64,000 nucleotides of DNA. Source: Yponomeuta sedellus. Its lineage: Eukaryota; Arthropoda; Insecta; Lepidoptera; Yponomeutidae. The stretch is from positions 806,001 to 870,000 of the forward strand of contig OW203726.1 in assembly GCA_934045075.1 (NCBI GenBank), written 5' to 3'. Position numbers and translations under genes: made by a program. The notes beneath the pieces were generated by a model that was not told the DNA's origin, did no database searches, and worked only from the letters and a program-made list of their open reading frames with translations. Below are positions 29,955 to 41,010 of this stretch, piece by piece (position 1 is the first letter of the stretch; each line of letters starts with the position of its first letter).

Positions 29955-30118
29955 TGTTAATTAAGGACTTTGAAAAGACTAAGTTTGGAGTTTTTTTGTC
30001 CATATTTTCTCCGAAATGATCTAGATTTTGAAATGGACACCTAGTTTGAATTGTACCGTTCATTGAAACCGCAGTTTCTGTGCTACTTTGAGTAAAACCT
30101 TTTCATTTCATTATTAGT
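29955..30118 (+). repeat. Retroposon 3' end N, copy 2
   Basis: Inverse of 19698-19855: AAGACTAAGTTTGGAGTTTTTTTGTCC, ATTTTGAAATGGACACCTA, TGTGCTACTTTGAGTAAAACCTTTTCATTTCATT. Confidence 0.65.
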
Positions 30119-30189
30119 ACAGAGGATTAACTACAAAAAATTTTAGGTAGGTACGTTATAGCTACAAATTCTTCTTACATATTATTTAA

Positions 30190-30325
30190 TGCCTACCATT
30201 TAATTTCTTGCACCATCTGTGGTTGACTGGTAGAAAATGCTTATAGCATTAAGTCCGCCACATTGCCATTGTATTTTTTTTACTTATGTGCAATAAACGT
30301 ATTAATAATAACAATAATAATTTAG
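30190..30325 (+). repeat. Retroposon 3' end related to family H
   Basis: GTGGTTGACTGGTAGAAAATGCTTATAGCATTAAGTCCGCC and TGTGCAATAAACGTATTAATAATAACAATAATAAT. The same end, with AATAAA and an (ATA)n tail, is at 51730-51858. Confidence 0.65.
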
Positions 30326-30344
30326 TTAAATTCTTTAAATGTTT

Positions 30345-30505
30345 TCGTCAACCCATTAGCTCAGTTGGGAGAGCGCTTGCACGGTTAGCCAGGGTTCGAC
30401 TTCCGTCATGGGTGGAAATTTTAGCCTCTAAATGGGTTTTTGAAATTGTCCTTAGCACGGGACAATTGTCCAATGCACTAAGCATTAAAAAAAGAATATA
30501 ATGTT
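30345..30505 (+). repeat. SINE A, 5'-truncated
   Basis: CCCATTAGCTCAGTTGGGAGAGCG, GGGTTCGACTTCCG, CCTCTAAATGGGTTTTTG and tail. A small insertion (GGACAATTGTCCAAT) duplicates part of the tail region. Confidence 0.8.
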
Positions 30506-30509
30506 CTAC

Positions 30510-30692
30510 CCACTGAACTACCGCCGCTGCTGAAATTTAAAGTAGCAATACCACTTGCTAACGTGAAGGAAAACATCGTGAGGAAACCTGAGCGTTAGAT
30601 ATTGCCGATCCGCGCTGAGCACGCGTGTTAATTAAGCCCATACTCTCTCTCAGAGAGAAGTTCTGTGCATTGGGACGTTTAAAGGCTCAGAA
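30510..30692 (+). repeat. SINE F body
   Basis: AGCAATACCACTTGCTAACG, AACATCGTGAGGAAACCTGAG, CTCTCTCTCAGAGAGAAG and GTGCATTGGGACG in family order. The head is missing. Confidence 0.6.
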
Positions 30693-32125
30693 AAAATAAT
30701 ACCTACTACGTTTTCAATGACTACTTGTAGTGATTACTACTAATAACTTATCCAAGAAGCCAGGCATCCAATAATTCCCAGTCTCCCAACGTAACCCCGG
30801 GTACGTTTTCCAGTCGGGGTGACATGAAATATTAAAGCTGCGGGTGGTTTTTTTTTCCAATTGGCCGCCCGCGCAGCTGAGGCGGTTGTAAAAGCGATAC
30901 GTGACCGCCCAGGCCGGGCGGGGTACCCACGGTGGGGCGGGCATAGGGCAAACAAGGACAAAATGTAGATAAAAAAAGTTAAATAAAAATATTTCGGACA
31001 CAGAGTATGTCCAAAATAGATGTTTTCCAAAATATTTGGACGTAACTCTCAGGAGAGGGAGATTACCAGATAAATTCAGCTGGGATGGGCTGCCGTCAAG
31101 AAGCTGGACGATGTTTTTAGAGCCGCAATTCCACAAAGTCTAAGACTAGAGGCCTTGAAACAATGCGTACTACTAATGCGTGCTGAAATATGGATCCTCA
31201 AGAAAGCCAATATTTAGAAAATCCAATTCGCACAAAGTCACTTGTCCTGGGCCCAGACTGGAGTATATTATGCTATGGCGAGGCCATTACAAACATGGAT
31301 ACACTTGTATGGCCGCAGTACTATTCTTTCTGTGTGGTTTTCTGGGGTACAGTGAAAGCAGGTCGAACTTAATTTTTTTGTTAGTTAACACAGAAGGCCG
31401 GGATGGAGAGATAATCTCGACCTACATCTGCTGGAGCGGTCTGAGGTGGCCTAGAATAGAAAACTCTGGACTGGGGCATCCCCTAATTCAGTCTTTGCCC
31501 ATCAGTTGGACACAAACAAAGAGGTTATGTAAAAACAAAAAACGCATAAGCTCGCCTATGTACTCATTTATATTACGCTTATGTTTGTGTATAATATTTA
31601 TTACTTTGTCTACTGTGTGTGTGTGTGTTTGATTAGTGGAAACGGGCATTAGTCGCTTTTTCGCTCATGCTTGTCCCACTCAGCGCTACAAGAGTCAGAT
31701 GAGAGTGTGACAATTGCCTTCTTTTGACTTGATTTTTTTTGCGATTTGATCTACTTTGGTATGCAAATGTAAAAAGCGGCGGCACTAAAACACAGTGAAA
31801 GCCGGTATGGTTTTGAGGCTGTACCGAATCTTCGAGTTGAATTTTGTTACCTTCGGAAAAATATGATCATGTGATGGAAAACAGGTTTTATTTTTTTAAG
31901 AAGGTGGTGGTAAAAAAGTGCCTTTGGAATTATTTTTTAAAACTAAGCACCTGATTCTATTATAATAACCGTTTTGTACAACCATGCACCTACAGATAAA
32001 TAATAATAATCTTTTAAAACAATGAATTAAAACAGATTTTCTTAGGAAACTTAAAGTTCACAACCGTCATCGTCCATTATGCCCCCACCGAGCACGGGTC
32101 TCTTCCCAGACGAAGTTCACCATCG
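30693..32125. other. Unassigned stretch with a GC-rich island
   Basis: 30830-30950 is strikingly GC-rich (GTGACCGCCCAGGCCGGGCGGGGTACCC) compared with the surroundings. Open frames at 30714-31136 (minus) and 31180-31632 (plus) have no recognisable domain. A piece near 32070-32115 resembles the end of SINE B. Confidence 0.4.
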
Positions 32126-32129
32126 TTAA

Positions 32130-32405
32130 AAAAGCATCTTTCTGTAACTGTTAATTATCTAAGGTGCCATTGCATAAGTTACAACTATTTAGGTTAGGAG
32201 AGGCCACATTATAGATAGATAGATACATGGAGAACACATTATTGTACATAAAAAAGGAAATTACACAGGTATTTCTTAACCTAAGAGTACAGACGGCGGC
32301 CTTATCACTAAAAGTTATCTCTTCCAGAAAACCTTTGGATGGACTGGAGCAATATATTGAAAAAGGAAGTAGATGTACAAATAAATCAAAATATTTCAGA
32401 TACAT
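32130..32405 (-). repeat. Family H copy
   Basis: GGCGGCCTTATCACTAAAAGTTATCTCTTCCAGAAAACCTT (32294-32335) is the conserved H end on the minus strand. A GATA run (32211-32224) and TTATTGTACATA lie at the tail side. Confidence 0.6.
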
Positions 32406-32984
32406 TGAATAAAACATGCTTAATTAAGAAAATAATTATACTAACCCTAAATAGATACATACAAATAATGATATATTTACACAAATAGAAATTGATATAA
32501 AAATACATATTTTATATAAATGCATACATTTATAGGCATAACAATATATGTATTATACTTGATCCATGCACATCCTGCAGGCGATCGTTGTCTTCGAGGG
32601 AGATACAGTCAACAGTATGAGTATCAACAGATAAATATAAGGGTCAGCGGACAAAAGCACATAAGTGCACAAATTATTGAGGCAGTGAAAAAAACTTGTA
32701 AAATTACTGGCATGAAACGATGATTTGGACATATTTTTTGTTATGAAAAATAAGCAGTCTGCTACTTTAATTACTGCTGTTTTAAAGAACGGTAATTTTT
32801 ATTATTTTTTTTGTTCTCAAGTCAAGAGCGGGAAACCACACTCTCAGGTCCCAATCTAAGCCGCAAATTGTTTCTTGTATCTAATAAGAGCCTCTAAAAA
32901 TCCCCTACCCAGCGCCGCAAAGGGCAAATGTAACCACACCAGAGCCTCGAGTCTGCTAAATTGTTTAATTGAGTGATAATGCAG

Positions 32985-33300
32985 GTAGATGCTGGATCAA
33001 GATATGATGGATGCCATGATGAAGAGGATGGGGGTAGCGGAGCGCCTTTGGCTCCTCCACCGCTACCCTATGCGAAAACGCAAAAAGTGGGGACGGGGTC
33101 GCCAGCCGAGTTGCGGAGGTATCTTTGCGAATCACGTTGCTCAGTGCCAATGGCGACAGGCGGAACACCGGAGGGGTTTTAGTGGGTGCGAGACCCACAT
33201 AACCCACCGTTTTCCAAGAGACTCCGGGTATCTGTCAGAAATTTCCCCTCCGAAAAGAAAGGTAGATGCTGGATGCGGCAAGCTGGAGACATCGTGCTAA
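32985..33300 (+). repeat. Dispersed repeat, moderately GC-rich
   Basis: Contains GGAGGGGTTTTAGTGGGTGCGAGACCCACATAACCC and ends with TTTCCCCTCCGAA, features I associate with dispersed repeats of moths rather than a gene. Overlapping open frames in several phases have no domain. Confidence 0.4.
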
Positions 33301-33350
33301 GTACGCTATGTGCTAGCAGTGGACTAATATACCCTGATTATGATGAGTGA
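33255..33350 (+). repeat. LINE-I 3' end
   Basis: AGATGCTGGATGCGGCAAGCTGGAGAC, AGCAGTGGACTAATATACCCTGATTATGATGAGTGATGATAAT: the C-terminal tip and simple tail of the LINE-I type better seen at 60262-60516. Confidence 0.6.
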
Positions 33351-33394
33351 TGATAATAATAAAAATTACTTCTAACAACGTAATCACTTAACCT

Positions 33395-33625
33395 GGTCCC
33401 AAACTAGGATACCAAGAAGGTATTAACTCAACTGAAGACATTTGTACAAATGTACCGCAGCCTCTATAAGGAATCGAACTCTCGCCCTCCGGCATGAAAA
33501 TCAAATGTGATACCTGAATTTTCGTAGGACTACTTTTTGGTAATAAATCACCCAGCGAAGCCTGGTCAGCGAGGGTGATTAGACCACACCCCACAAACCA
33601 CAAGGCTTGTGGGAGGCCAAGCATG
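33395..33625 (-). repeat. SINE D-like copy
   Basis: Minus strand: box B-like GAGTTCGATTCCTTATAGAGG and ACATTTGTACAAATGTCTTCAG, then TATCCTAGTTTGGGACCAGG. The plus copy at 49855-50005 shares the order head, TTGTACAAGTGG-like block, CCTGGTTA-like end. Confidence 0.5.
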
Positions 33626-33949
33626 TCCCGGAGAGGGACACCCTAATAAAAATGCAAAAAATATAATTTATAAAAAATTATTTAAGTATTAACTCGAGTA
33701 ATACAATGATCAATATGTCAATTTCAATTTCTAATTGTTGCATGTAATTAACTATTATTTTGAAAAAATAATAAAGGCTTATATTATTTACTTTTTGGTA
33801 ACAATGCATTCCAATCTAAAAAAAAAATGTAATCATTTTCACAAGTCCACACTTACTGTGGTCTAACCTAGATTCTGTATAGGTAACACTTTCTTATGTA
33901 GGTACAATTAGAAAAAGTGCTGGTTAAGAATCAACCTACCTACCTCAAA

Positions 33950-34105
33950 GTGGCGTCTAAGACACAGGCCCGGCCTAGTTTAGACGCTAGTGTTCACAAT
34001 GTATCAACAAAATATTGTAAGTACCTTATAACTGTATGTTTAGATACAACTGTAACTTGTAATGTGTGCAAATAAACTTTATTATTATTATTATTAATCT
34101 CATTT
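33950..34105 (+). repeat. Retroposon 3' end K with (ATT)n tail
   Basis: GACACAGGCCCGGCCTAGTTTAGACGCTAGTGTTCA and CAAATAAACTTTATTATTATTATTATTA. Second copy at 45880-46015. Confidence 0.6.
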
Positions 34106-34439
34106 CGAGTCATCTATCGTACTGCCGGGGTAGGTACTATCACTTCTACTGGGCAAGCGCGCACTTAGCAGACTCGGGTGCAAGTGCCTCCCGTAAAAAG
34201 TCGCCGCCAATTCGTCACGTGGAGTGTTCATTTTACCCCGAGTCCGCCTCGTCACTTTTATTCCGCACTTTGGGTTACGCCTCCACTCCGTGACTCTACT
34301 CCGAAGTTTCCGGAATCAACTTAGCGGCATTCGTAAAAAATGAGCTTCTTGTGAATATGTAGGGTGGAAAATATGAACGTGGAGTTTCTTGTTAGCTTCT
34401 TCACCAGATAGTCTATTAATTGTGACTTTAATAACTTCA

Positions 34440-34540
34440 ACGTTCTTCTTCTTCTTCTTCAGGCTATATTAGTCCACTGTTTTACATAGCCCTCCCCTAA
34501 TGAGCGTCAAAGCGCAAGGTAGTGCCATCATTCATTAAGT
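34440..34540 (-). repeat. LINE-I 3' end
   Basis: CTTCTTCTTCTTCTTCAGGCTATATTAGTCCACTG: the (GAA)n tail and end of LINE-I, minus strand. Confidence 0.7.
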
Positions 34541-34599
34541 GAATATAACTTCAATAAAACTTCAACGTTCATTAAGTAAATATTTTGTATTCATAATGA

Positions 34600-34745
34600 A
34601 GGCGACCTATGTGGCGCAGATAGCGCATCTGCCCACCATGCGAGAGGACCCGGGTTCGAACCCCGGCTGGGGACAAAAAAAAACTCCTGGTCGTGGATTT
34701 TTGTGATGTTACTGTTTCTGGTTCCTACGATACAGACAGTGTATA
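34600..34745 (+). repeat. SINE C copy
   Basis: CTATGTGGCGCAGATAGCGCATCT and GAGAGGACCCGGGTTCGAACCCCGGCTGGGGAC, then an A9 stretch and TTACTGTTTCTGGTTCC. The head is tRNA-like, but the continuation is shared with 3386-3545, so this is a SINE, not a tRNA gene. Confidence 0.75.
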
Positions 34746-35485
34746 ATACGCTTGCTCTAGATACTGATAGGATAAACTTTTTACGAATGTGATTAGAGGC
34801 GACCACAATGGAATCATATCATTCAAACTTAAGCAAAAGTGGCCAATCAAGAACGCCCCGCTTCATCTGCTCTTGTACAATAAAAGATCAATAAGGATAC
34901 TAATAAAATTGACCTGCAGTGTTGCCTTAGAATCTAAATTTCAACTCTCAAAGGTCCAATTTACACTATATTACTATCACGACTATTGGCAAAACACGCA
35001 CGTCGTACAGACACGACTACATAAGTAAATTTCCGACGGCTTCAGAGTTGGGCACCGGGCACTCGCCTTTCCCCGCATTGGAATTTACTGAAGAAAAACT
35101 CCACAAATCGACTTGGCACTTACGTTTGGCATGTTAAGGTTGACTTTTGCGTGGGCCGGCAGTTCCGCATTGTTTTTACTTTTCATTGCGACGGGAATAT
35201 GATGCAGAAATACGAAATGTAAGGACAATTGAGTGGAGAGCGCAAATACGTAGTGCGCTTCTTTCAGCTTCCAAGTCGAAACATTTGTATGAAACATTTG
35301 CTCTTTTTGAGTTTTACTCTTTTTAAGTCTCGTTCGACGCTGAATGAATCTTTATGAATGGATGCGGACGAAGTAAAACCAGTTTTTAAATTATAAACTG
35401 GTACAGTACTCTATTTTTATTAGATTTTCGACCTTCGTTTAGCAAGAACTACGATGGAGGTAGATTGGTATCACAACCCTTTGTA
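34746..35485. other. No gene or recognised repeat
   Basis: Short frames only. The last 25 bases (CAACCCTTTGTATGTCCCCATTGTAG, 35472-35500) resemble the SINE B end. Confidence 0.4.
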
Positions 35486-35498
35486 TGTCCCCATTGTA

Positions 35499-35712
<214 letters not shown>

Positions 35713-35714
35713 GA

Positions 35715-35946
35715 GGCATGAGACGCAGAAGTATGGCCAGCTTATGAATTTCTACATATTTGTGCCGCTGGCTATAGAAACTTCTGGTGTATGGGGAGCG
35801 CAGGGCAGCGCTTTAATTAGGGAGCTGGGACGCCGATTGAGGGACCTTGGCATGGACGTTCGCTCTGGGGCATATCTGAGCCAAAGGATTTCCCTTGCTG
35901 TGCAGCGCGGTAACGCGGCCAGTATTATGGGGATTTGGTTCGGATG
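35715..35946 (+). pseudogene. LINE ORF C-terminal fragment
   Basis: One frame from the edge of the AT hairpin reads [20 protein letters not shown], then ETSGVWG, IRELGRRL and QRISLAVQRGNAASIMG. The PLAxET..LG..L..QR.S.A.QRGNAAS pattern is the C-terminal end common to a class of non-LTR retrotransposon polyproteins. No polymerase part is present. Confidence 0.55.
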
Positions 35947-36169
35947 TGGCTCGGAGCGATTTTTTTGCACGGAGTTTTTTTTTTTGTTTTAATTTATTAT
36001 TTTATTATGTTATTGCCTTAAAATTCTTATAATGTGTATTCTAAGTATTTATGTTATCCACTCGGTATATTGATACGTTTTTTTTAACATATACGATGCA
36101 ATTTTATTATATTATGTTAATTATTTACAATAACTCTCAACGGGCACTACCCGCACTACTATCCACATA

Positions 36170-36420
36170 ACCCAAGGTTAGCTGGAAGAAAATACTAATT
36201 ATTATTAAGCTCGCCTTTGTACAAATATGCTTATTGTGCAATAGAATAGAATAGAACAGAACAGAACGGAACGGAACGTAACGGAACGGAACGGAACGGA
36301 ACGGAACGGAACGGAACGGAACGGAACGGAACGGAACGGAACGGAACGGAACGGAACGGAACGGAACGGAACGGAATGGAACGGAACGGAACAGAATAGA
36401 ATATATTTATTTGTCTAAAT
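36170..36420 (+). repeat. Retroposon end followed by (GGAAC)n
   Basis: GGTTAGCTGGAAGAAAATAC and GCTTATTGTGCAATAGAATAG are an H-like 3' end. Its tail runs AATAGAATAGAACAGAAC into about 27 units of GGAAC (to about 36390), then back to GAATAGAATA. The degeneration at both edges suggests a pentamer born from the retroposon tail. Confidence 0.85.
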
Positions 36421-37050
36421 AAAGAATTTTCTAATTTTCTGGAGGTGATTTTTAACATTATTTTTTTTTATGTTTTTTTAATTAAGAGGTGTATTGCAGT
36501 AAGTACTTTCATTATGATAAAAGCAATTTTACAGTTCATAAAAACGCTGAGACAGTGCTGCTACTTTTTCGTAATGCGATAAAATACGGGTTTACTTGTG
36601 TCATATACACTCAACGACAGTGAAGTGACTCTCTATATCACAGATACAAGCTTGCGCACTTTATTTGTCTTTTCGCTTCAGTACTTTAAATGTATCTTGA
36701 AAGTGTAGCGCTTTCGCATTTGCGGCACTTTTGCCTCAAACACACTTTATTTAAAATTGTATGCTAACAGCTAGTTTACGTTCACACAAATAGTTAAACA
36801 TTTGACGCGCTGTATCCACAGTAATAGTGGATGGGTACACAATAAAACTAACTTCTGTACCACTTGAAGTTTGCACTATTGTATTTCCAATATTTTTGTG
36901 TTTTGTTTTGTTCTCCGTAATCTTGTTTTATTTTTTGGTACGTTTATTTGTGTTACATAAAAAAAAATCATGTTTTTTACTTTCACTTTCACTTGAAGTA
37001 GCGTGGAGACTAAAAAAAAATAAACAAGTGTCATATTTGTATTTTTGTAA
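36421..37050. other. No gene or recognised repeat
   Basis: AT-rich; only short frames. Confidence 0.4.
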
Positions 37051-37062
37051 CATGTTGTTTTG

Positions 37063-37307
37063 AACCCGTGCTAAGGACCATTTTAAAAACCTATTTAGAG
37101 GCTAAAAATTCTACCCATGCCGGGATTCGAACCCGCGACCTCTGTCGCCCATTAGCTAAGTTGGAAAGAGCGCTGGCACGGATAGCCAGAGGTCGCGGGT
37201 TCGATCCCGGCATGGGTGGAATTTTTAGCCTCTAAATAGGTTTTTAAAATTGTCATTAGCACGGGTTAGTGCATTAAAAAATATATATATATATATATAT
37301 ATATATA
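37063..37307 (+). repeat. Fold-back SINE A (FB2)
   Basis: Flanked by the 11-bp direct repeat ATGTTGTTTTG (37052-37062, 37308-37318). A minus-oriented 3' half (AACCCGTGCTAAGGACC to GCGACCTCTG, 37063-37144) faces a plus-oriented SINE A from CGCCCATTAGCTAAGTTGG to a full tail that has grown into (AT)n (37281-37307). The arms pair over about 80 bp with few mismatches. Confidence 0.88.
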
Positions 37308-37674
37308 ATGTTGTTTTGGTGATAAGGCGAAAGCCAACGCTTCGCTTTTGACTTATTGCACTCTTCATTAGATTGTTATTACCACACTTTCTCAAAAGTG
37401 CACGTCCCTGAAACACGTCTTAAAGAAGCTGTTTAATGGGCGCACGAAAGAGTTGTTTACACCGGCGATATTTTGAGATCTGAACACTGCCATCTGTTCA
37501 AGACAAGAGAGGAGCTATATATAGTAAAATATATATAAGACAGCAATCCTGTACCTACACTGATTTTCTGAATGACTGATTAAACTATATTTTTTTCTGG
37601 AAACTATCGCTCGTACCGGAAAATTATGTCAGAGAAAACCTAACTCAAACGAACATTCACACAACACAATCACT

Positions 37675-37790
37675 TGACCTGGACCCAAACCAGGATACCC
37701 TGTTGGAAACCCTATGGTAACCAGGCAAAGACATCACAGACATGAAAATACACCCAGACGCCACTTGTACAAATGTACGGAGTTCCTTAA
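37675..37790 (-). repeat. SINE D-like 3' part
   Basis: CCAAACCAGGATACCCTG, GGTAACCAGGCAAAGACATCACAGACATGAAAATACACC and CCACTTGTACAAATGTAC are the inverse of the D body at 49910-50000. Confidence 0.6.
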
Positions 37791-37896
37791 AAATTGCTGC
37801 ATGTTAGCCTCACAGTTTATAGCTTGATGCAAATTGCAAACGGACAAGAATTGCCCAAAAACTGTCAATCATAAACAGCCAGCTTGGATCAATACT

Positions 37897-38072
37897 TTGT
37901 AGACTTTTAGTCCAAATCTACTTATGGGTGTTGTTATATCGGAAGAGTCCGACCAGGTTTCGCTCCGATTCACAGAGCTTAAATCATGGTGAGCAGAGAC
38001 GGAGCTCGCGTCGTCGGTTGCTCGTCTCACACCCGGACTAAAAGTCTACAATGTGTTGTGCTTACGAAAGTT
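37897..38072. repeat. Small structured retroposon G, copy 1
   Basis: 176 bp between 13-bp direct repeats TTGGATCAATACT (37884-37896, 38073-38085). Near its ends TGTAGACTTTTAGTCC (37898) and GGACTAAAAGTCTACA (38035-38050) are exact 16-base inverted repeats, so an RNA copy would be closed by a long stem. Copy 2 is at 42794-42934. No tRNA-like boxes are obvious; the sense strand is unknown. Confidence 0.8.
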
Positions 38073-38284
38073 TTGGATCAATACTATTCGCCGGTCTAAG
38101 CGCACCTTAAGGTAACCTACAGACCGAGCGGTAATGGGGCGCTCATCGCGAGCTAATTATCTGTCTGCACGCCCCTTTACGCCGCTCATTGCAGTTCTTT
38201 ACGGAGTTCACCTCGGATGTGCAGTGTGTTTTATAAAGAACGCTTCCTTTACGGTTTTAGTTTAAGGAGTGAGACAAGAAAATA

Positions 38285-38582
38285 AACTTTCCTTAAAACG
38301 TCCCCCTGCAGAGCACAGGCCTTCTCTCAGAGAGAGAGAGAGAGAGAGAGATAATGTATGGGCTTTATTACCACTTGTGCCCACCGCGGATTGTCTGAGG
38401 TATTTTAACACCTTGACCTCACGATGTTTTTCTTCACCGTTAGCGAGTGGTATTGCTACTATAATATTTACAAATGTACATAACTTAGAAAACAAGGGCA
38501 TTGGTACATTCTTGGACTGGGAAACGAACCTGGGTCCCCCGCTTCGGAGTCCATTGGTCTACATACTGAGCTACCGCCGCTT
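38285..38582 (-). repeat. SINE F, near full-length, with (AG)n
   Basis: Minus strand: head AGCGGCGGTAGCTCAGTATG at the right end, box B region CCAGGTTCGTTTCCC, body and end GTGCTCTGCAGGGGGACG. The (AG)n at 38327-38352 is an expansion of the CTCTCTGAGAGA block that other F copies carry. Confidence 0.7.
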
Positions 38583-38729
38583 GTAAGACTAAAACTTTTG
38601 ACCGACGAAAACCGGAAACCGAGGCTTTCTAGTCAAGGGGTACCTACATTTTTTTACTTATTACAAGTCCTCGCTTATTTGTTACAGAGTATGTGTACAG
38701 GCAAGTATATTTTTAAATACCTTTCTGTC

Positions 38730-38912
38730 TAAAAAAAACCTATTTAGAGGCTAAAAATTTCACCCATGCCGGGATTCGAACCCGCAACCTCTGGCTATCC
38801 GTGCCAGCGCTCTACCAATTGAGCCAATTCCGGCATGGGTGAAATTTTTAGCCTCTAAATAGGTTTTTAAATTTGTCCTTAGCACGGGTTAGTGCATTAA
38901 AAATAGTATAAT
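38730..38912 (+). repeat. Fold-back SINE A (FB3)
   Basis: Flanked by the 12-bp direct repeat TACCTTTCTGTC (38718-38729, 38913-38924). The left, minus-oriented arm starts AAAAAAAACCTATT, i.e. at the T-tract of the SINE, and includes the tRNA-like region; the right arm has the 3' part with a full tail. Arms 38734-38772 and 38830-38868 are a perfect 39-bp inverted repeat. Confidence 0.9.
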
Positions 38913-38924
38913 TACCTTTCTGTC

Positions 38925-39725
38925 GTTATTGTTCGGAAAATCTACCAGAAGCGAAGGTGTCCTGTTCCCTTTCTTTCTTCAGTATTCTTCTTAATTTGGA
39001 CACCGACGTATTATTATTTGATAAATATGATATTATTTGATAATTTTGATAAATCTAAAGAGTTGGGTGATTATGGCATAATTAACAATATAATTGATAT
39101 TACTAAATATCCAACTACAAATTTAATAAAACCGGACTTTCGAGTTTATAGTATCTTTAAAGATAAGTTCTTAGTACTTTATCTCTTTATCGCCAGATAT
39201 CAGTACGTCCCTCGATATGGTACAGTTGACAACATGTCACAAAGCACGGAAATCAAGCGTGACGCCAAATGACGCAAGAACGGGTGGTGTAAATTAAGTA
39301 TTCTCTACTTATTTATTTCTATCTCGCAATTAACTCGCTTTAATAATAATAATTTATTTCCAGAACATTCCAATACAACTAAGTAATAATAAAGTTATAA
39401 AATGTATGTGTGTTTAAAATTGACAATTCGCGACAGATGACAAATCGAAAATTACTATATCTTTCTCTCTCTCTGAGATAAGGCCTGTGTTTGCAGTGGG
39501 ACGATTATAGACATATTTATTGATACCTAAAAACAGTTTTTTCAAAATCGACTTATTGGATTAGTATTGAATTCTAAATATTTTTAACAAAGGATTGTCA
39601 ACTCATAAAAACATTATTTTACGATATAACTTAAATATTCGTTACCGTTCCTTACATTATACGACTTTACGAGCACACAGTGAAGTCGTAGTTTGTGCCT
39701 GTTTGGGATTTATAGGGCGCGTTTT
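38925..39725. other. No gene or recognised repeat
   Basis: One 84-codon frame (39018-39272) of low complexity, no domain. An F-like end CTCTCTCTCTGAGATAAGGCCTGTGTTTGCAGTGGGACG is at 39464-39502. Confidence 0.45.
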
Positions 39726-39732
39726 TTTCCAC

Positions 39733-39973
39733 TTCTTCTTCTTCAGTCTATATTAGTCCACTGCTGGACATAGCCCTCCCCTAATAAGCGCCATAGCGCC
39801 CTGTCTTCAGCACCTGCCGGTAGTTTTACACAGATTGTCATCCCATCTGGTCGGAGGGCGTCTACACTACGTTTGCCAAGTCGCGGTTTCCACTCAAGAA
39901 CACGTTTACTCCAACGGTTGTCGGTTTTTCGCGAGATATGGCCAACCCACTGCCACTTCAGCCTATATTCCAC
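39733..39973 (-). pseudogene. LINE-I C-terminus and tail
   Basis: Minus strand reads KWQWVGHISRKTDNRWSKRV, LEWKPRLGKRSV and, after frame damage, EDRALWRLLGEGYVQQWT; this is the RNA-binding end of a non-LTR reverse transcriptase ORF. The tail is (GAA)n (39733-39744). The same end occurs at 33255, 34440, 58740, 60262, 62089 and 62503. Confidence 0.75.
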
Positions 39974-40175
39974 ATGTCTAATTTAACTTGATATTTTCAC
40001 AGTGGGCAGACATCCGTATGCACCAGAGCGGCTTCTAACCGAGAGGAATGCCAGCGTGAGGCATGCAAGATCAGCCTACCATAAAACTTCTTCATAAGAC
40101 CACGACTGGTCTGCCAAGAGCGTATTGACCACAAGAAGTAGAAGAAGAATTTAGCTTAAACAATAACTTTTTCGC

Positions 40176-40497
40176 TGAAGCGCTCGTGGCCTAGTCGAAC
40201 CGAGTGATTGGAATCAATCAATTGAGTTAACCAACAACAGGCGCGGTCAAGTGCTGGTCCCGTGACTACATTTAGCGTTTCCGTGCTTTTAAGGCACGTT
40301 AAGCCATTGGTGCCAGCTGTCATGTAATGGCAGTCGTTAAGTCATGTCAGAGCCTTAATAACTTCTGACAGTAAGTCCCGCCACTGTCTTAAAATCCTCC
40401 AGTAACCCTGACTTGGCCTCCGTGGTAGAGCCTGGCCTAACCTTCCTGCAACGCAGGAGGAGACCCGTGCCCCAGCACACCAGGGTTGATATCGAAT
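40176..40497 (+). repeat. SINE B copy
   Basis: GAAGCGCTCGTGGCCTAGTCGAACCG start, CACGTTAAGCCATTGGTGCC middle, CCAGGGTTGATATCGAATAAC end. Several small deletions. Confidence 0.85.
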
Positions 40498-41010
40498 AAC
40501 TTTATCGCTGATTTTGCTGTGAAAAGTATCACTCGTATAGGAAAAAACGAGAAAACTATACCTTTGTGGCGTCCCAATGAGAAAATGGACACAATTGTAT
40601 CGGTCCTATGGTACCATGACGGGCGATGATGGCGGGATGGGCGGTGGGGCAGCCAAGCGTGAGTCGAGCGGGCCCAATATCGGCGACGGCAAACAAAGGC
40701 TACAGGAGTTTAGGGCGAGCCCAACGCGCTGCATATTCAATGGCCGAGCTACTGTCAACAGTGCTAGACCGGGAGCAAACTGAAAACTGTTTGCTGTATC
40801 ATGCCACATACCACAAACCATCTTATTTTTGTGTAGCCTATACTGATAGCTACGTACGTCTCACTGCAGGGTACAGGCTTTGTTCAGTGAGAGAAAAAGA
40901 GTATCGTTTCAATTACCATGTTTTGTACGTCACGCAGAGTTATTTAAATTACACTTTCTGAAACGTTTCGGTTAGTTTCAGGTACATCTTTTATTATACA
41001 TTATATGTAT
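40498..41010. other. Stretch with a GC-rich open frame, unassigned
   Basis: 40600-40780 is relatively GC-rich and open in more than one frame (for example 40626-40961, plus). No domain recognised and no splice signals convincing enough to call an exon. Confidence 0.35.

Noticed and set aside
36231..36458. SVPFR-repeat protein
   Set aside because: Translation of the (GGAAC)n array.
38318..38360. Independent (AG)n regulatory tract (GAGA sites)
   Set aside because: It is an expansion of the CTCTCTGAGAGA block normal in SINE F copies.
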